64,000 nucleotides of DNA from positions 2,108,001 to 2,172,000 of the forward strand of contig NZ_CP019285.1 in NCBI RefSeq assembly GCF_000226975.2, written 5' to 3'. Shown here piece by piece: positions 25,591 to 34,080 of this stretch. The stretch comes from Halobiforma lacisalsi AJ5 (lineage in GTDB: Archaea; Halobacteriota; Halobacteria; Halobacteriales; Natrialbaceae). Numbering within the stretch: the first letter of the stretch is position 1; each line of letters starts with the position of its first letter. The notes beneath the pieces were generated by a model. The model saw nothing but the letters and a program-made list of their open reading frames with translations. It was not told the DNA's origin and ran no database searches. The translations under genes were made by a program, and so were the position numbers.

Positions 25591-26505
25591 TCATCGCCGA
25601 CTCGAGAAGCGGGTCGGGACGAAGACGGCCGCGGCCGTCGCGAGGCCGGCGGCGCCGCCCGCGGCGTACGCCGACGAGAGCACGACCAGCGCGAGCGCCG
25701 TGAGCAGCGGGAGCAATGCCAGCGCGGCGAGCCCTCCTCTGACGGCGGCGGGCCGGGATCTCAGCGCCGATCGACGGGTCGAACGCGGCTCCGCGCCCAG
25801 GTGGCGCTCGAGCGCGACGAGTTGCCACCCGCCGAACGCGCCGAGGGCGGCCCCCAGCACGGCAAAGCCCTCGATCGCGGCGTCGGTGCCGAGGGTCGCG
25901 AGGAAGAATCCTCCGAAGACGACGGCCAGGCCGAACGAGACTGTCGCGCCGTCGACCGGCAGGCGGCGCACGAGGTGCCACGTTCCCGCGAGCAGAGTCA
26001 GGCCGACGGCGACGCCGACGACGACGTCGATCACGTAGTGGACGCCGAGGGCGACGCGGGTGAACGAGACCGTCGCGACGACCGCCGCGGCCGCGCCGAA
26101 CCGCGTTCGGGCCGTCCCGACCGGCAGGAGCGCCGCCAGGCCGACGTAGACGATCGTTACGTTGACGGCGTGCCCGCTCGGGAAGCCGTAGCCGGTCGCG
26201 AAGGCGGTCGCCTCGTACAGCGGCTGGACGACCGGCGGCAGGAGTTCGGTCTCGAGCAGCGGCCGGTCCGGTCGCGGGAACCCGAACAGTTCCTTGAGCC
26301 CGTTGTAGAGGCCGATACCGGAGAGCCAGACGCCCGCGAGCGTGGCGACGTCGTCGCGGTTCGGCACGCCGAACCAGTAGAGGGCGGCGAAGACCGTTGC
26401 GAGAAACCAAATATCGCCCAGTTGCGTGAGTAACGCGAGGACAACGGCTCCCCACTCGGGGAGGTACTGCTGGACTACCTCGACTCCGCCGATACCGCGG
26501 GACAT
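25591..26505 (-). CDS. PAP2 family membrane phosphatase
   Basis: A 304-residue membrane protein with the three PAP2 signature parts: KELFGFPRPDRP, YGFPSGHAVNVTIV, and SFTRVALGVHYVIDVVVG. These supply the catalytic His pair and Arg/Lys phosphate ligands. The C-terminal half has four to five further membrane helices. It probably dephosphorylates isoprenoid or lipid phosphates. ATG 26505 is used because upstream in-frame sequence is Pro/Arg/Thr-rich non-coding shadow. Confidence 0.88.
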   Translation of the reverse strand: MSRGIGGVEVVQQYLPEWGAVVLALLTQLGDIWFLATVFAALYWFGVPNRDDVATLAGVWLSGIGLYNGLKELFGFPRPDRPLLETELLPPVVQPLYEATAFATGYGFPSGHAVNVTIVYVGLAALLPVGTARTRFGAAAAVVATVSFTRVALGVHYVIDVVVGVAVGLTLLAGTWHLVRRLPVDGATVSFGLAVVFGGFFLATLGTDAAIEGFAVLGAALGAFGGWQLVALERHLGAEPRSTRRSALRSRPAAVRGGLAALALLPLLTALALVVLSSAYAAGGAAGLATAAAVFVPTRFSSRR

Positions 26506-26557
26506 GCGGGCGGGTACGAAGCGGGGAACAAAAAGCCGCCCGTAATTCGCCGTCAGG

Positions 26558-27523
26558 CTAGTCGCGGTTCCGGTTCGGAACCCACTCGTCGCAGGCGTCC
26601 ATGTCGTCCATCGCGGTCTCGTGGCGGGTACAGTACGGCACCATGCCGGAGGAGGACCGTGCGTACTCGAAGTGGCGGCAGTTACCGCAGTAGCGGTCGG
26701 CCGGTTCGGCCTCCGATGCGGAACCGGGGGAGCCGACGATTTCCGCGCCGTCCGCGCCGCCGTCGAGCGGCGAGGTGATATCGGCGGCGGCCGATCCCCC
26801 GTCGCTCGTGGCCGGGCCGGCGGCGTCGGCGATCGGTCCCCCGGAACTGGTCCCGGCTCCGGAAGCCGCACCGACCGAACCGGCGTCTCCGGACTCGGCG
26901 TCCGTGTTCGTCTGCGTCTCGACGTCGCCGTCCGGCGTCGACCCGAGGAACCCGATCCCGCCGAGGCCGCCGGTCGAGTCGTCGCTGTCCTCGACCTCGA
27001 GGACCGTCTTGTTCTTCCGGGTGACGTTCATCTCGAGCATCCCGCCGGGATCGTTGCGCGTCTTGAAGTTGACGACGGCGGTGAACAGACACCAGACGGC
27101 CGTAAAGAGTCCGAGAAGGTAGATCGCCGAGACCTCGAGCGTGAGCTGGTCGCTGCCGTAGCGCCAGTTTTCGGGGTAGGCGTACCAGAAGAGGCTGACC
27201 CCGAGCAGGCAGAGGCTGGCGCTGATCGCGGCCGCGGCCCGGACCCGCGGGCCGGCCGGCAGGACGATGAAGACGCCGACGAGCGCGGCCGGGACGCCCA
27301 GCCCAGCCAGGACGCCGGCGACCTGGACGACGACGAACTGGTCGGCTATCCCCCAGTCGACGACGCCGATCGCGAGGCCGGCGAACAGATCGGTCGTCGC
27401 CACGAGGACGGCGACGATCGCAAGCGCCGCCCCCAGCAGAACGAGCGCCGTGCCCGCGTACAGCCGCCGGAGGCTCGTCACCTCTCGTTCGGTCCCCTCG
27501 TAGACCTCCGTCAGGCTTGTCAT
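26558..27523 (-). CDS. Membrane protein with C-terminal zinc-knuckle (DUF7139-like)
   Basis: A 321-residue protein. Four membrane helices fill residues about 20-160 (ALVLLGAALAIVAVLVATTD, then three more). A cytoplasmic domain follows (NPGG-type turn, VTRKNKTVLEVED), then a long Gly/Ser/Ala/Asp-rich low-complexity stretch of about 90 residues, and finally a small Cys motif: RYCGNCRHFEYARSS with C-T-R-H and C-D-E-W. The final Cys/His set should bind zinc. It is conserved in haloarchaea from memory; function unknown. Confidence 0.65.
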   Translation of the reverse strand: MTSLTEVYEGTEREVTSLRRLYAGTALVLLGAALAIVAVLVATTDLFAGLAIGVVDWGIADQFVVVQVAGVLAGLGVPAALVGVFIVLPAGPRVRAAAAISASLCLLGVSLFWYAYPENWRYGSDQLTLEVSAIYLLGLFTAVWCLFTAVVNFKTRNDPGGMLEMNVTRKNKTVLEVEDSDDSTGGLGGIGFLGSTPDGDVETQTNTDAESGDAGSVGAASGAGTSSGGPIADAAGPATSDGGSAAADITSPLDGGADGAEIVGSPGSASEAEPADRYCGNCRHFEYARSSSGMVPYCTRHETAMDDMDACDEWVPNRNRD

Positions 27524-27699
27524 ACCCGGTCCGTTCGACCTCCCGTCACAAAACGGTACGTCAGACACACCTCGAGAGTCGGAGAGGTGACGTGGGCTCG
27601 AGAGCGACTGCCGGTCGGTGGACCGTCCGGAGCGGACGCCCGAATCGCGCGGCCCTCGACGGGGGCTGTTGTCATCCGGTGTGGGAACAGTGTGCGAAG

Positions 27700-27707
27700 G
27701 TTTATAC
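27700..27707 (+). promoter_or_regulatory. TATA element of the ABC importer operon
   Basis: GTTTATAC with a preceding GCGAAG (BRE-like) predicts transcription start near 27730. A Shine-Dalgarno-like AGGTGG (27731-27736) then stands 7 bases before the ATG at 27744, so this message is not leaderless. Confidence 0.6.
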
Positions 27708-27734
27708 TGGTCACATGGATAATGAGGCGTAGGT

Positions 27735-27748
27735 GGCAATGCCATGCC
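27735..27748. promoter_or_regulatory. Candidate NrpR-type operator (GGCA-N6-TGCC) over the ABC operon start codon
   Basis: GGCA (27735-27738), six bases, TGCC (27745-27748), beginning 31 bases after the TATA centre and covering the ATG. The surrounding 17-mer GGTGGCAATGCCATGCC matches GGTGGCAATAGATTGCC at 33961-33977 in 13 positions. See the finding on a haloarchaeal NrpR regulon. Confidence 0.5.
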
Positions 27749-28844
27749 AGGACAATCGAGACAGAACCGACGTGCGTTCCTGAGGACTGCCGCGGCGACC
27801 GGGACCGCGGCGACGCTCGGGGGGATCGCAGGCTGTACGGGATTCCTCGAGGACCAGAGCCTGACCGTCGCCGTCTACGGCGGCGTTTTCCAGGACGTAC
27901 TGGACGACGAACTGTTCGAACCGTTCAACGAAGAGGTCGACTTCGAGGCGACCTCCCAGGAACAGCCGACTGCCGAGGAGGCGCTGGCCCAGTACGAGAG
28001 CGCCGTCGACGCGGGCGAAGCGCCGGTCGACGTCGCGATCATGTCCACGGTCGGCGTCCTGCGGGGACTCAATTCCGATCTGTGGCACATCTGGGAGAGC
28101 GAAGACGAGTTCGAGAACCTCCAGTACATCAGCGACGACCTGATCGAGGAGGCCGACGGCGGCATCGCCAGCGTCGGCGCGCTCTCGTGGTACATCAACC
28201 TCGTCCAGAACACCGAGGTCATCGAGGAGTCGCTGGATAGCTGGGAGGCTCTCTGGGACGAGGAGTACGAGGACACCTTCGGGCTGCTCGGACTCGCGTC
28301 GAACTCGTTCCTGCTGGATATCACCGCCGAAGTCTACTTCGACGGCCAGGAGACCCTGCAGGATCGGGAAGGCGTCGAGGAGGTCTTCGAGCAACTCGAG
28401 GGGGTCACCGACCAGGCGAACTTCTGGTACGAGAACGAGGCGGAGTTCCAGCAACGGCTCCGGGACGGCGAGGTGCCGGCCGGGATGCTCTACAGTGACA
28501 TCACGAAGGTGATGCAGGACGACGGCGCACCCGTTCAGTCGAACTTCGTCGAGGAGGGGTCGGTACTCGACTCCGGCTCGTGGGTGGCACTCGAAACCAC
28601 AGAGTTGACCGAGGAAGCCCGCCAGTTCATCGACTACGCCAGCCGACCCGAGGTCCAGGACCGCGTTGCCGAGAGCCTCTATACGGCGCCGACGATCGAC
28701 CGCGAGCACTCCGAAATCGACGACGAGACCTACGAGGAGATCGCCGGTCCGGGCCCCGAGGAAGCGATCGTCCCCCACTACGAACTCTACCTCGAGGAGG
28801 AAGAGTGGGTGAACGAACGCTGGGAAGAGTTCATCATCGGCTAA
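27744..28844 (+). CDS. ABC transporter substrate-binding lipoprotein (PotD/polyamine-like)
   Basis: A 366-residue protein. The N-terminus combines a twin-arginine motif (QNRRAFLRTAAATG) with a lipobox (GGIAGC), so it is exported by Tat and anchored by a lipid on the cysteine. The mature part (SLTVAVYGGVFQDVLDDELF, then APVDVAIMSTVGVLRGL, DTFGLLGLASNSFLLD) is the type-2 periplasmic-binding fold of the PotD/PotF family, which binds spermidine, putrescine and related cations. It is first of a tight four-gene operon with ATPase, permease and a nitrilase-family enzyme. The ligand may be a polyamine, agmatine or another guanidino compound. Confidence 0.88.
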   Translation: MPGQSRQNRRAFLRTAAATGTAATLGGIAGCTGFLEDQSLTVAVYGGVFQDVLDDELFEPFNEEVDFEATSQEQPTAEEALAQYESAVDAGEAPVDVAIMSTVGVLRGLNSDLWHIWESEDEFENLQYISDDLIEEADGGIASVGALSWYINLVQNTEVIEESLDSWEALWDEEYEDTFGLLGLASNSFLLDITAEVYFDGQETLQDREGVEEVFEQLEGVTDQANFWYENEAEFQQRLRDGEVPAGMLYSDITKVMQDDGAPVQSNFVEEGSVLDSGSWVALETTELTEEARQFIDYASRPEVQDRVAESLYTAPTIDREHSEIDDETYEEIAGPGPEEAIVPHYELYLEEEEWVNERWEEFIIG

Positions 28845-28847
28845 TCG

Positions 28848-29948
28848 ATGAGCGCTATCACACTCGACGGCGTCAGGAAGCGGTATCCGGGCGGCGTACT
28901 CGCGGTCAAGGGCGTCGATATCGACATCGAGAGCGGCGAGTTCGTTACGCTCGTCGGTCCCTCGGGCTGTGGGAAGACGACGACGCTGCGGACGATCGCC
29001 GGCTTCGAGCGGCCGACCGACGGCACGGTGTCGATCGCCGACGAGGAGGTTACCGACCTGCCGCCGTACGAACGCGACACGGGGATGGTCTTCCAGGACT
29101 TCGCGCTGTTCCCGCATATGACCATCCACGAGAACGTCGCCTACGGAATGGAGGCCGACGGCGGCTACACCGACGAGGAGATCGACGCCCGCGTGGCGGA
29201 GATGCTCGAACTCGTCGAACTGCCGGAGATGGGCGACCGGACGCCGGACCAGCTGTCAGGCGGCCAGCAACAGCGCGTGGCGCTGGCACGGGCGCTCGCG
29301 CCGAAGCCGCAGGCGCTGTTGCTCGACGAACCGCTCGCGAGCCTCGACAAGAAGCTCCGCGAGCAGATGCAGGTCGAACTCCGGCGGATCCAGCAGGAGG
29401 TCGGCATCACGACCGTCTTCGTCACGCACAACCAGGAGGAGGCGCTGACGATGTCCGACCGGATCGCCGTGATGAATGACGGCCGCTTCGAACAGGTCGG
29501 CCCGCCGGGCGAGGTCTACGACGAGCCCAAGACCCGGTTCGTCGCGGACTTCCTCGGCACGGCCAACATCTTTGACGGCTCCGTCCGCGCCGTCGAGAAC
29601 GGCCGCGCGACCGTCGAGTGTGACGACGTAACGCTCCGGACACGAGCCACGAGCGGCGTCAAGACGGGCGACGACGTCTCCGTCGTGATCCGGCCCGAGC
29701 GGTTCGAACTCTCGACCGCGACGACCGACGGCGGGACGACCGCCGAGGCGGATGGTGCCGACCTCAACGTTTTCGAGGGCGAGATCACCTTCCGGCGGCA
29801 CCTCGGCAGCAGCATCGAGTACCACCTCGAGACGCTCGAGGGACGGGAACTCGTGGTCGTCCGGCGGAGCGGCCACGACGAACGAACGGCCGGCGAACGC
29901 GTGTCGGTCCGGGTCGAGGCCGACGACTGCCGGATCGTGGAGGCATAG
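28848..29948 (+). CDS. ABC transporter ATP-binding protein (PotA-like)
   Basis: A 366-residue ATPase: Walker A GPSGCGKTTTLRTIA, Q-loop VFQDFALFPHMT, signature LSGGQQQRVALARALA, Walker B LLLDEPLASLD, H-loop FVTHNQEEA. The C-terminal third (about 245-366) is a TOBE regulatory domain, as in PotA/MalK. It starts 3 bases after the binding-protein stop and abuts the permease gene. It energises uptake of the substrate bound by the lipoprotein. Confidence 0.93.
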   Translation: MSAITLDGVRKRYPGGVLAVKGVDIDIESGEFVTLVGPSGCGKTTTLRTIAGFERPTDGTVSIADEEVTDLPPYERDTGMVFQDFALFPHMTIHENVAYGMEADGGYTDEEIDARVAEMLELVELPEMGDRTPDQLSGGQQQRVALARALAPKPQALLLDEPLASLDKKLREQMQVELRRIQQEVGITTVFVTHNQEEALTMSDRIAVMNDGRFEQVGPPGEVYDEPKTRFVADFLGTANIFDGSVRAVENGRATVECDDVTLRTRATSGVKTGDDVSVVIRPERFELSTATTDGGTTAEADGADLNVFEGEITFRRHLGSSIEYHLETLEGRELVVVRRSGHDERTAGERVSVRVEADDCRIVEA

Positions 29949-31850
29949 ATGGCGACGGAAACACCACCGACGGACGCCGATAGCGCGGGCACGGGTGCGG
30001 GCGGCTCCGAGGGGCCGGAGTCGGCGGCCGGCGAGTCCGGCCGCGCCGGCCTGAAGGCCAACGCGAAGTGGTACATCGTCTCGTACCCGATGTTCTGGCT
30101 GGGGCTGATCTTCCTCGTCCCGCTGGGGATGCTGTTCGTGTTCAGTTTCTACGTGAACATCCCCGGTGGCCGGTACGAGGCCGGCCTCACGCTCGAGAAC
30201 TACGTCCGGTTCCTGACTACCCGACTCTACCTCCGCCAGCTGTGGCTGACGATCGAGATCTCGCTGGTCACGGCGGCGCTGTCCTTGCTGCTCGGGTATC
30301 CCATCGCGTACTACCTCGCGCAGATGAAGCGGGCGTGGCTGCGCAGCGTGCTGTTGATCACGATCATCTCCTCGCTGTGGGTGACGTACGTCATTCGCGC
30401 CTACGCGTGGCAGGTGATCCTCGCCTCGGGCGGTATCCTGAGTTCGATCGGGGTCTCACTGGGACTTCTGTCCGAACCCCAGTCGTTCTACCCCGGCTAC
30501 TGGGGGCTGATCGTCGGCATGGTGTACGTCTTCCTGCCGTTCATGATCCTCACCCTCTACAGTAGCATCCGCAACATCGACGGCGAGTTGCTCGAGGCTT
30601 CGAAGAACCTCGGTGCGGGCCCGACCAGGACGTTTCGCCGCGTGACGCTCCCGCTGTCGAAAAACGGAATCATGAGCGGCTCGTCGCTCGTGTTCATCCT
30701 GGCGCTTGGCTCGTACGTCCTGCCGCGGCTGCTCGGGAGTTCCGCCGAACGGACCCTGCCCGTGCTGATCGAACAACAGATCATGGCCGAGGCGAACTAC
30801 CCCTTCGGCGCCGCCATGAGCATCGGCCTGATCGTCGTCGTCGTCGCCTTCCTGTGGGTGTTGGTCCAGTTTACGAACCTCACGACGGCGAGCCTCGGCG
30901 GCTCGGAACCGGCCGCGACCGACGGCGGAACGACGACCGCGACGGCCCCCTCGAGCGGCGTCTTCGGCCGACTCCGGAACGGGCTCGGCTCGCTCGCCGG
31001 GATCCTCGGCCTGACTCGCGCCGCCGCTGGGATCGGCTCGGCCGTCGACGTGGTCGACCCGCGGACCCGGGAACGAGTCCTCTCGGTCGTTAGCAAGGCC
31101 TACGCGACGGCAGTGATGGTGTTCATCGCCGCGCCGCTTGCCATCATCGTCGCGGTCTCGATCACCCCCGAGCAGTTCCTCACGTTCCCGCCCGGCGGGT
31201 TCTCGCTGCAATGGTACGTCGAGTTCTTCACCGATCCCGACTGGGTGCTGGCGCTCGTCAACAGCCTCGGGATCGCCGCCGCCGTCGCGCTGCTGAGCAC
31301 GACGATCGGTGGCAGCCTGGCGTTCGCGCTCGACCGCTTCGACTACCGGCTGGGAGCGATCTTCGGCACGTTCGGCGTCCTGCCGATCCTCGTGCCGCCG
31401 GTGATCGTCGGGGTCGCGTTCCTCGTGTTCTTCCTGGAACTCGGGCTCGCTGGCTCCCGGTTGAGTATCATCGTCGCCCACGGGATCTTCTACGCACCGT
31501 TCCCGTTCATCCTGATCTCACAGGGGCTCGGCGAGATCGACCGGAGTTACGAGGAGGCCGCGATGAACCTGGGTGCGTCGCCCCGCCGGACGATCCGGAC
31601 GGTCACGTACCCGCTGTTGCGGGCAAACGTCGTCTCCGGGGCCCTGTTCGCGTTCATCCTCTCGCTGAACGAGTACATCATCGCGTGGCTCCTGTCGCTG
31701 TTCTTAGTCGAGACGATCCCGATCCAGATCTTCAACTCGCTGCGGTACGGTTACTCGCCGACGATCGCGGCCGCGAGCGTGGTCTTCATCGCGTTGACCG
31801 TCATCGTGATGACCTCGATCGACCGCATGTCCGGGGGGATCTGGGAGTGA
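29949..31850 (+). CDS. ABC transporter permease, fused PotB-PotC type
   Basis: A 633-residue protein made of two complete permease domains in one chain. The first (about 40-315) has the EAA loop ASKNLGAGPTRTFRRVTLPL. A Gly/Thr/Ser-rich linker of about 60 residues follows. The second (about 375-633) has EAAMNLGASPRRTIRTVTYP. In most polyamine systems these are separate proteins (PotB and PotC). Six membrane helices are expected per half. An acidic 35-residue N-terminal tail is present. Its stop overlaps the next gene's GTG (GTGA at 31847-31850). Confidence 0.92.
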   Translation: MATETPPTDADSAGTGAGGSEGPESAAGESGRAGLKANAKWYIVSYPMFWLGLIFLVPLGMLFVFSFYVNIPGGRYEAGLTLENYVRFLTTRLYLRQLWLTIEISLVTAALSLLLGYPIAYYLAQMKRAWLRSVLLITIISSLWVTYVIRAYAWQVILASGGILSSIGVSLGLLSEPQSFYPGYWGLIVGMVYVFLPFMILTLYSSIRNIDGELLEASKNLGAGPTRTFRRVTLPLSKNGIMSGSSLVFILALGSYVLPRLLGSSAERTLPVLIEQQIMAEANYPFGAAMSIGLIVVVVAFLWVLVQFTNLTTASLGGSEPAATDGGTTTATAPSSGVFGRLRNGLGSLAGILGLTRAAAGIGSAVDVVDPRTRERVLSVVSKAYATAVMVFIAAPLAIIVAVSITPEQFLTFPPGGFSLQWYVEFFTDPDWVLALVNSLGIAAAVALLSTTIGGSLAFALDRFDYRLGAIFGTFGVLPILVPPVIVGVAFLVFFLELGLAGSRLSIIVAHGIFYAPFPFILISQGLGEIDRSYEEAAMNLGASPRRTIRTVTYPLLRANVVSGALFAFILSLNEYIIAWLLSLFLVETIPIQIFNSLRYGYSPTIAAASVVFIALTVIVMTSIDRMSGGIWE

Positions 31851-32722
31851 CCGGCGAGCGCGTCCGCGTCCGCGTCGCCGTCGCCCAGACCATCCCCGAG
31901 TTCGGAGCCGTCGACCGGAACCGGCGACGAACCCTCGAGATCGTCCGGGAAAACGCCGACGCCGACCTCGTCGTGCTGCCGGAACTCGCGACGACGGGGT
32001 ACGTCTTCGAGTCCGAAGCCGAACTCGCGGACCTCGCGGAACCTCGCGACGGCGAAACGGCGACCGCGTGGGCCGAGGTCGCGGCCGAAACGGGAACCTG
32101 GATCGTCGGCGGGGTCGCGGAGCGCGCCGGGACGAGCTACTACAACAGCGCTCTCGTCGTCTCCCCGGACGGCCTCGAGGGTGTCTACCGGAAGGTCCAC
32201 CCCTGGAACGAGGAGAAACGCTGGTTCGCGGCGGGATCGGACCTGCCGGTCTTCGAGACGCCGTTCGGCCGCCTCGGTGTCCAGATCTGTAACGACCAGT
32301 GGTTCCCCGAGTCGACGGTCACGCAGGCCCGGGCCGGGGCCGACCTGATCGCCGTTCCGACCAACTGGGTTCCGAACCCGAACCTGAGCCCGAACTCGAA
32401 CCCCGACGGCGACGGGCGGCCGGGCGGCTGGACGGCCGGCGTCCACCAGGCCATCGCCCACGCCGACGCGAACCGCGTGTGGATCGCCTGCGCGGACCGC
32501 GCCGGCACCGAGCGCGGAACGACGTTCGAAGGGGGGAGCGTCGTCGTCGCGCCCGACGGCGTGCCGGCCGCCGGTCCCGCGCCGGCCGCCGGGGAGCGCG
32601 TCCTCGCGGTCGACTGCGACCTCGCTCGAGCGCGGGACAAGTCACTGACCCCGCGGGACGACGCGCTCGCGGATCGTCGGCCCGATGTCTACGACCTCGG
32701 AGAAACGGAACCGCAGCCTTAG
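31847..32722 (+). CDS. Nitrilase-superfamily carbon-nitrogen hydrolase
   Basis: A 291-residue protein with the full nitrilase triad: E46 (VLPELATTGY), K116 (VYRKVHPW) and C148 (GVQICNDQWFPE). It starts at GTG 31847, overlapping the permease stop, so it is translationally coupled to the importer. In such a setting it could hydrolyse an amide or carbamoyl amine formed from the imported compound (N-carbamoylputrescine amidase and omega-amidase belong to this superfamily). The four-base overlap (TTAG, 32719-32722) with the convergent regulator leaves no spacer. Confidence 0.85.
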   Translation: MTGERVRVRVAVAQTIPEFGAVDRNRRRTLEIVRENADADLVVLPELATTGYVFESEAELADLAEPRDGETATAWAEVAAETGTWIVGGVAERAGTSYYNSALVVSPDGLEGVYRKVHPWNEEKRWFAAGSDLPVFETPFGRLGVQICNDQWFPESTVTQARAGADLIAVPTNWVPNPNLSPNSNPDGDGRPGGWTAGVHQAIAHADANRVWIACADRAGTERGTTFEGGSVVVAPDGVPAAGPAPAAGERVLAVDCDLARARDKSLTPRDDALADRRPDVYDLGETEPQP

Positions 32723-33825
32723 TCGTCGGCCGTTTCCGTCGTCACCCGCGTCACCGACTCGAATTCTCGCCGCGGCACCGTTCCGTACAGCGTCTCCCAC
32801 GAGGTCGAGAGCCCGTACTCGTCCAGCGCAGCGAGCAACAGTTCGCCGCTGCCGACGTGGGTGACCGAGCCGAAGGCCCAGGTCGGATCGCCGCCGGGCA
32901 GCCGGTCGCGTTCCCGCGGGCGCTGGAAGTCGACGACACCCCCCAGCGCGTCTCGTGTCGCGATCGTCAGATCCCGGGCTTCCTCGAGCCGGTTGATCGG
33001 GAACTCCCGGTCGTCGCCGACGAGGAGGCCGGTTCCGCGTGGTCGGTCGGAGTCGGAGTCGGCTTCTCCGTCCGCCCCGTCGGCCTCGAGAATCCCCGCG
33101 ACGTCGTTCCGTCCGGCCTCGATCAACAGGGTGACGACGTCGATCGACGACCCCTCGCCGTCGATGACGTCGACGTGCCGGAGAATACGACCACCGGCGC
33201 TGGACGGCGGGTTCGCGTCCGGTTCGAGCGCATCCGCGGGGCCGCCCGGATCGGACCGGCTCTCGACCGGCTCGTACTCGAGGACCGCGGCGTTCGTCAG
33301 GCGTGCGTCGATCCCGCGGGTGAGCAACACGCCGTCGAGCGTGATGCTCGAGGGGGCAAGCAGCCGGCGGTCGCCGGGCTCCTCGGCGTTGCTCTCCTCG
33401 AGCCTGATCGGGATGGGGCCCAGCGGGAGCGCGTCGAGCCGGGCGACGAGGTCGAGCGCGTCGTCGACGATCTCCTCCTCGAGGAACACACAGGAGGCGA
33501 TGACGTCACCCCCGTCCTCGCCCGGGTCGTAGGTCACGCGGCTCGAGAGGGTCGCGATGCGGGCCCGAATGCGCTCGAGGCGAGCGTTGACGTCGCCCTG
33601 CTCGAGTTCGCGCCGGCCGCGCTCGGTGAGTCGGCGGCCCTGGCCGGGAACCTTCTCGGTGAGCCCGAGTTCGTCGAGTTCGGAGAGCGCCAGCCTGATC
33701 GTCCGATCCTTGATGTCGTACCCGTGAAGTTGCAGCAGTTCGACCAGCTGGATGCTCCCGATCGGGCCGTGGTGGTCGACCAGCCGGAGGATGTCGTACA
33801 TCCGCCGATCGAGGTCCGGTGGCAT
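32719..33825 (-). CDS. NrpR-like transcriptional regulator (HTH + DUF128)
   Basis: A 368-residue protein. Residues 1-75 form the NrpR-type winged helix (MYDILRLVDHHGPIGSIQLV, then DRTIRLALSELDELGLTEKV with PGQGRRLTERG). From about 90 on comes a DUF128 effector domain (GDVIASCVFLEEEIVDDALD, LDGVLLTRGIDARLTNAAVL, HVDVIDGEGSSIDVVTLLIE) broken by an acidic insert (about 255-275). NrpR of methanogens represses nitrogen genes and is released by 2-oxoglutarate; it often has two DUF128 domains, while this one appears to have one. Placed between an amine importer and agmatinase, it is the likely regulator of both. A GGCA-N6-TGCC site lies in the divergent spacer. Confidence 0.82.
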   Translation of the reverse strand: MPPDLDRRMYDILRLVDHHGPIGSIQLVELLQLHGYDIKDRTIRLALSELDELGLTEKVPGQGRRLTERGRRELEQGDVNARLERIRARIATLSSRVTYDPGEDGGDVIASCVFLEEEIVDDALDLVARLDALPLGPIPIRLEESNAEEPGDRRLLAPSSITLDGVLLTRGIDARLTNAAVLEYEPVESRSDPGGPADALEPDANPPSSAGGRILRHVDVIDGEGSSIDVVTLLIEAGRNDVAGILEADGADGEADSDSDRPRGTGLLVGDDREFPINRLEEARDLTIATRDALGGVVDFQRPRERDRLPGGDPTWAFGSVTHVGSGELLLAALDEYGLSTSWETLYGTVPRREFESVTRVTTETADD

Positions 33826-33963
33826 TCGACCGCCGATTAGGAGCGGACGGGTGTAACGGTAACGTTTGGGCCGCTCGAGGGATCGAAGTCAGGATCGACG
33901 ATCGGGCCGCGCGGTCGGGGGTCGGAGATACGCTTTTGTGCTCCGTCCGTCAACCGAACAGGT

Positions 33964-33977
33964 GGCAATAGATTGCC
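33964..33977. promoter_or_regulatory. Candidate NrpR-type operator before the agmatinase unit
   Basis: GGCAATAGATTGCC, a perfect 14-base inverted repeat that reads GGCA-N6-TGCC. It begins 29 bases after the centre of a TATA-like CGCTTTTGTG (33931-33940), close to the 31-base spacing seen before the ABC operon, and 13 bases before the leader ORF. Confidence 0.55.
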
Positions 33978-33990
33978 GGATTGTTACTGT

Positions 33991-34080
33991 ATGGCATTCC
34001 ACACGACACGGATCGAGGACCTGGGAGTTGAGCCCCACAGCGAGCGCGTCTCGCCGGCGCAGGAGGTGGTAAGGCGATGA
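33991..34080 (+). CDS. Possible 29-residue leader peptide before agmatinase
   Basis: ATG 33991 to TGA 34080 encodes MAFHTTRIEDLGVEPHSERV plus nine residues. Third codon positions are mostly G or C, as in real genes here. The stop overlaps the agmatinase start (ATGA, 34077-34080), and a strong Shine-Dalgarno sequence AGGAGGTGG (34061-34069) lies inside its 3' end. It could be a translated leader that couples or attenuates agmatinase expression, or a small protein in its own right. I recognise no family. No Shine-Dalgarno precedes the leader itself. Confidence 0.45.
   Translation: MAFHTTRIEDLGVEPHSERVSPAQEVVRR

Noticed and set aside
26506..27745. Upstream extensions of the PAP2 and DUF7139-like proteins
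   Set aside because: The added N-termini are Pro/Arg/Ser-rich and would run through neighbouring promoters; the shorter starts give proper membrane proteins.
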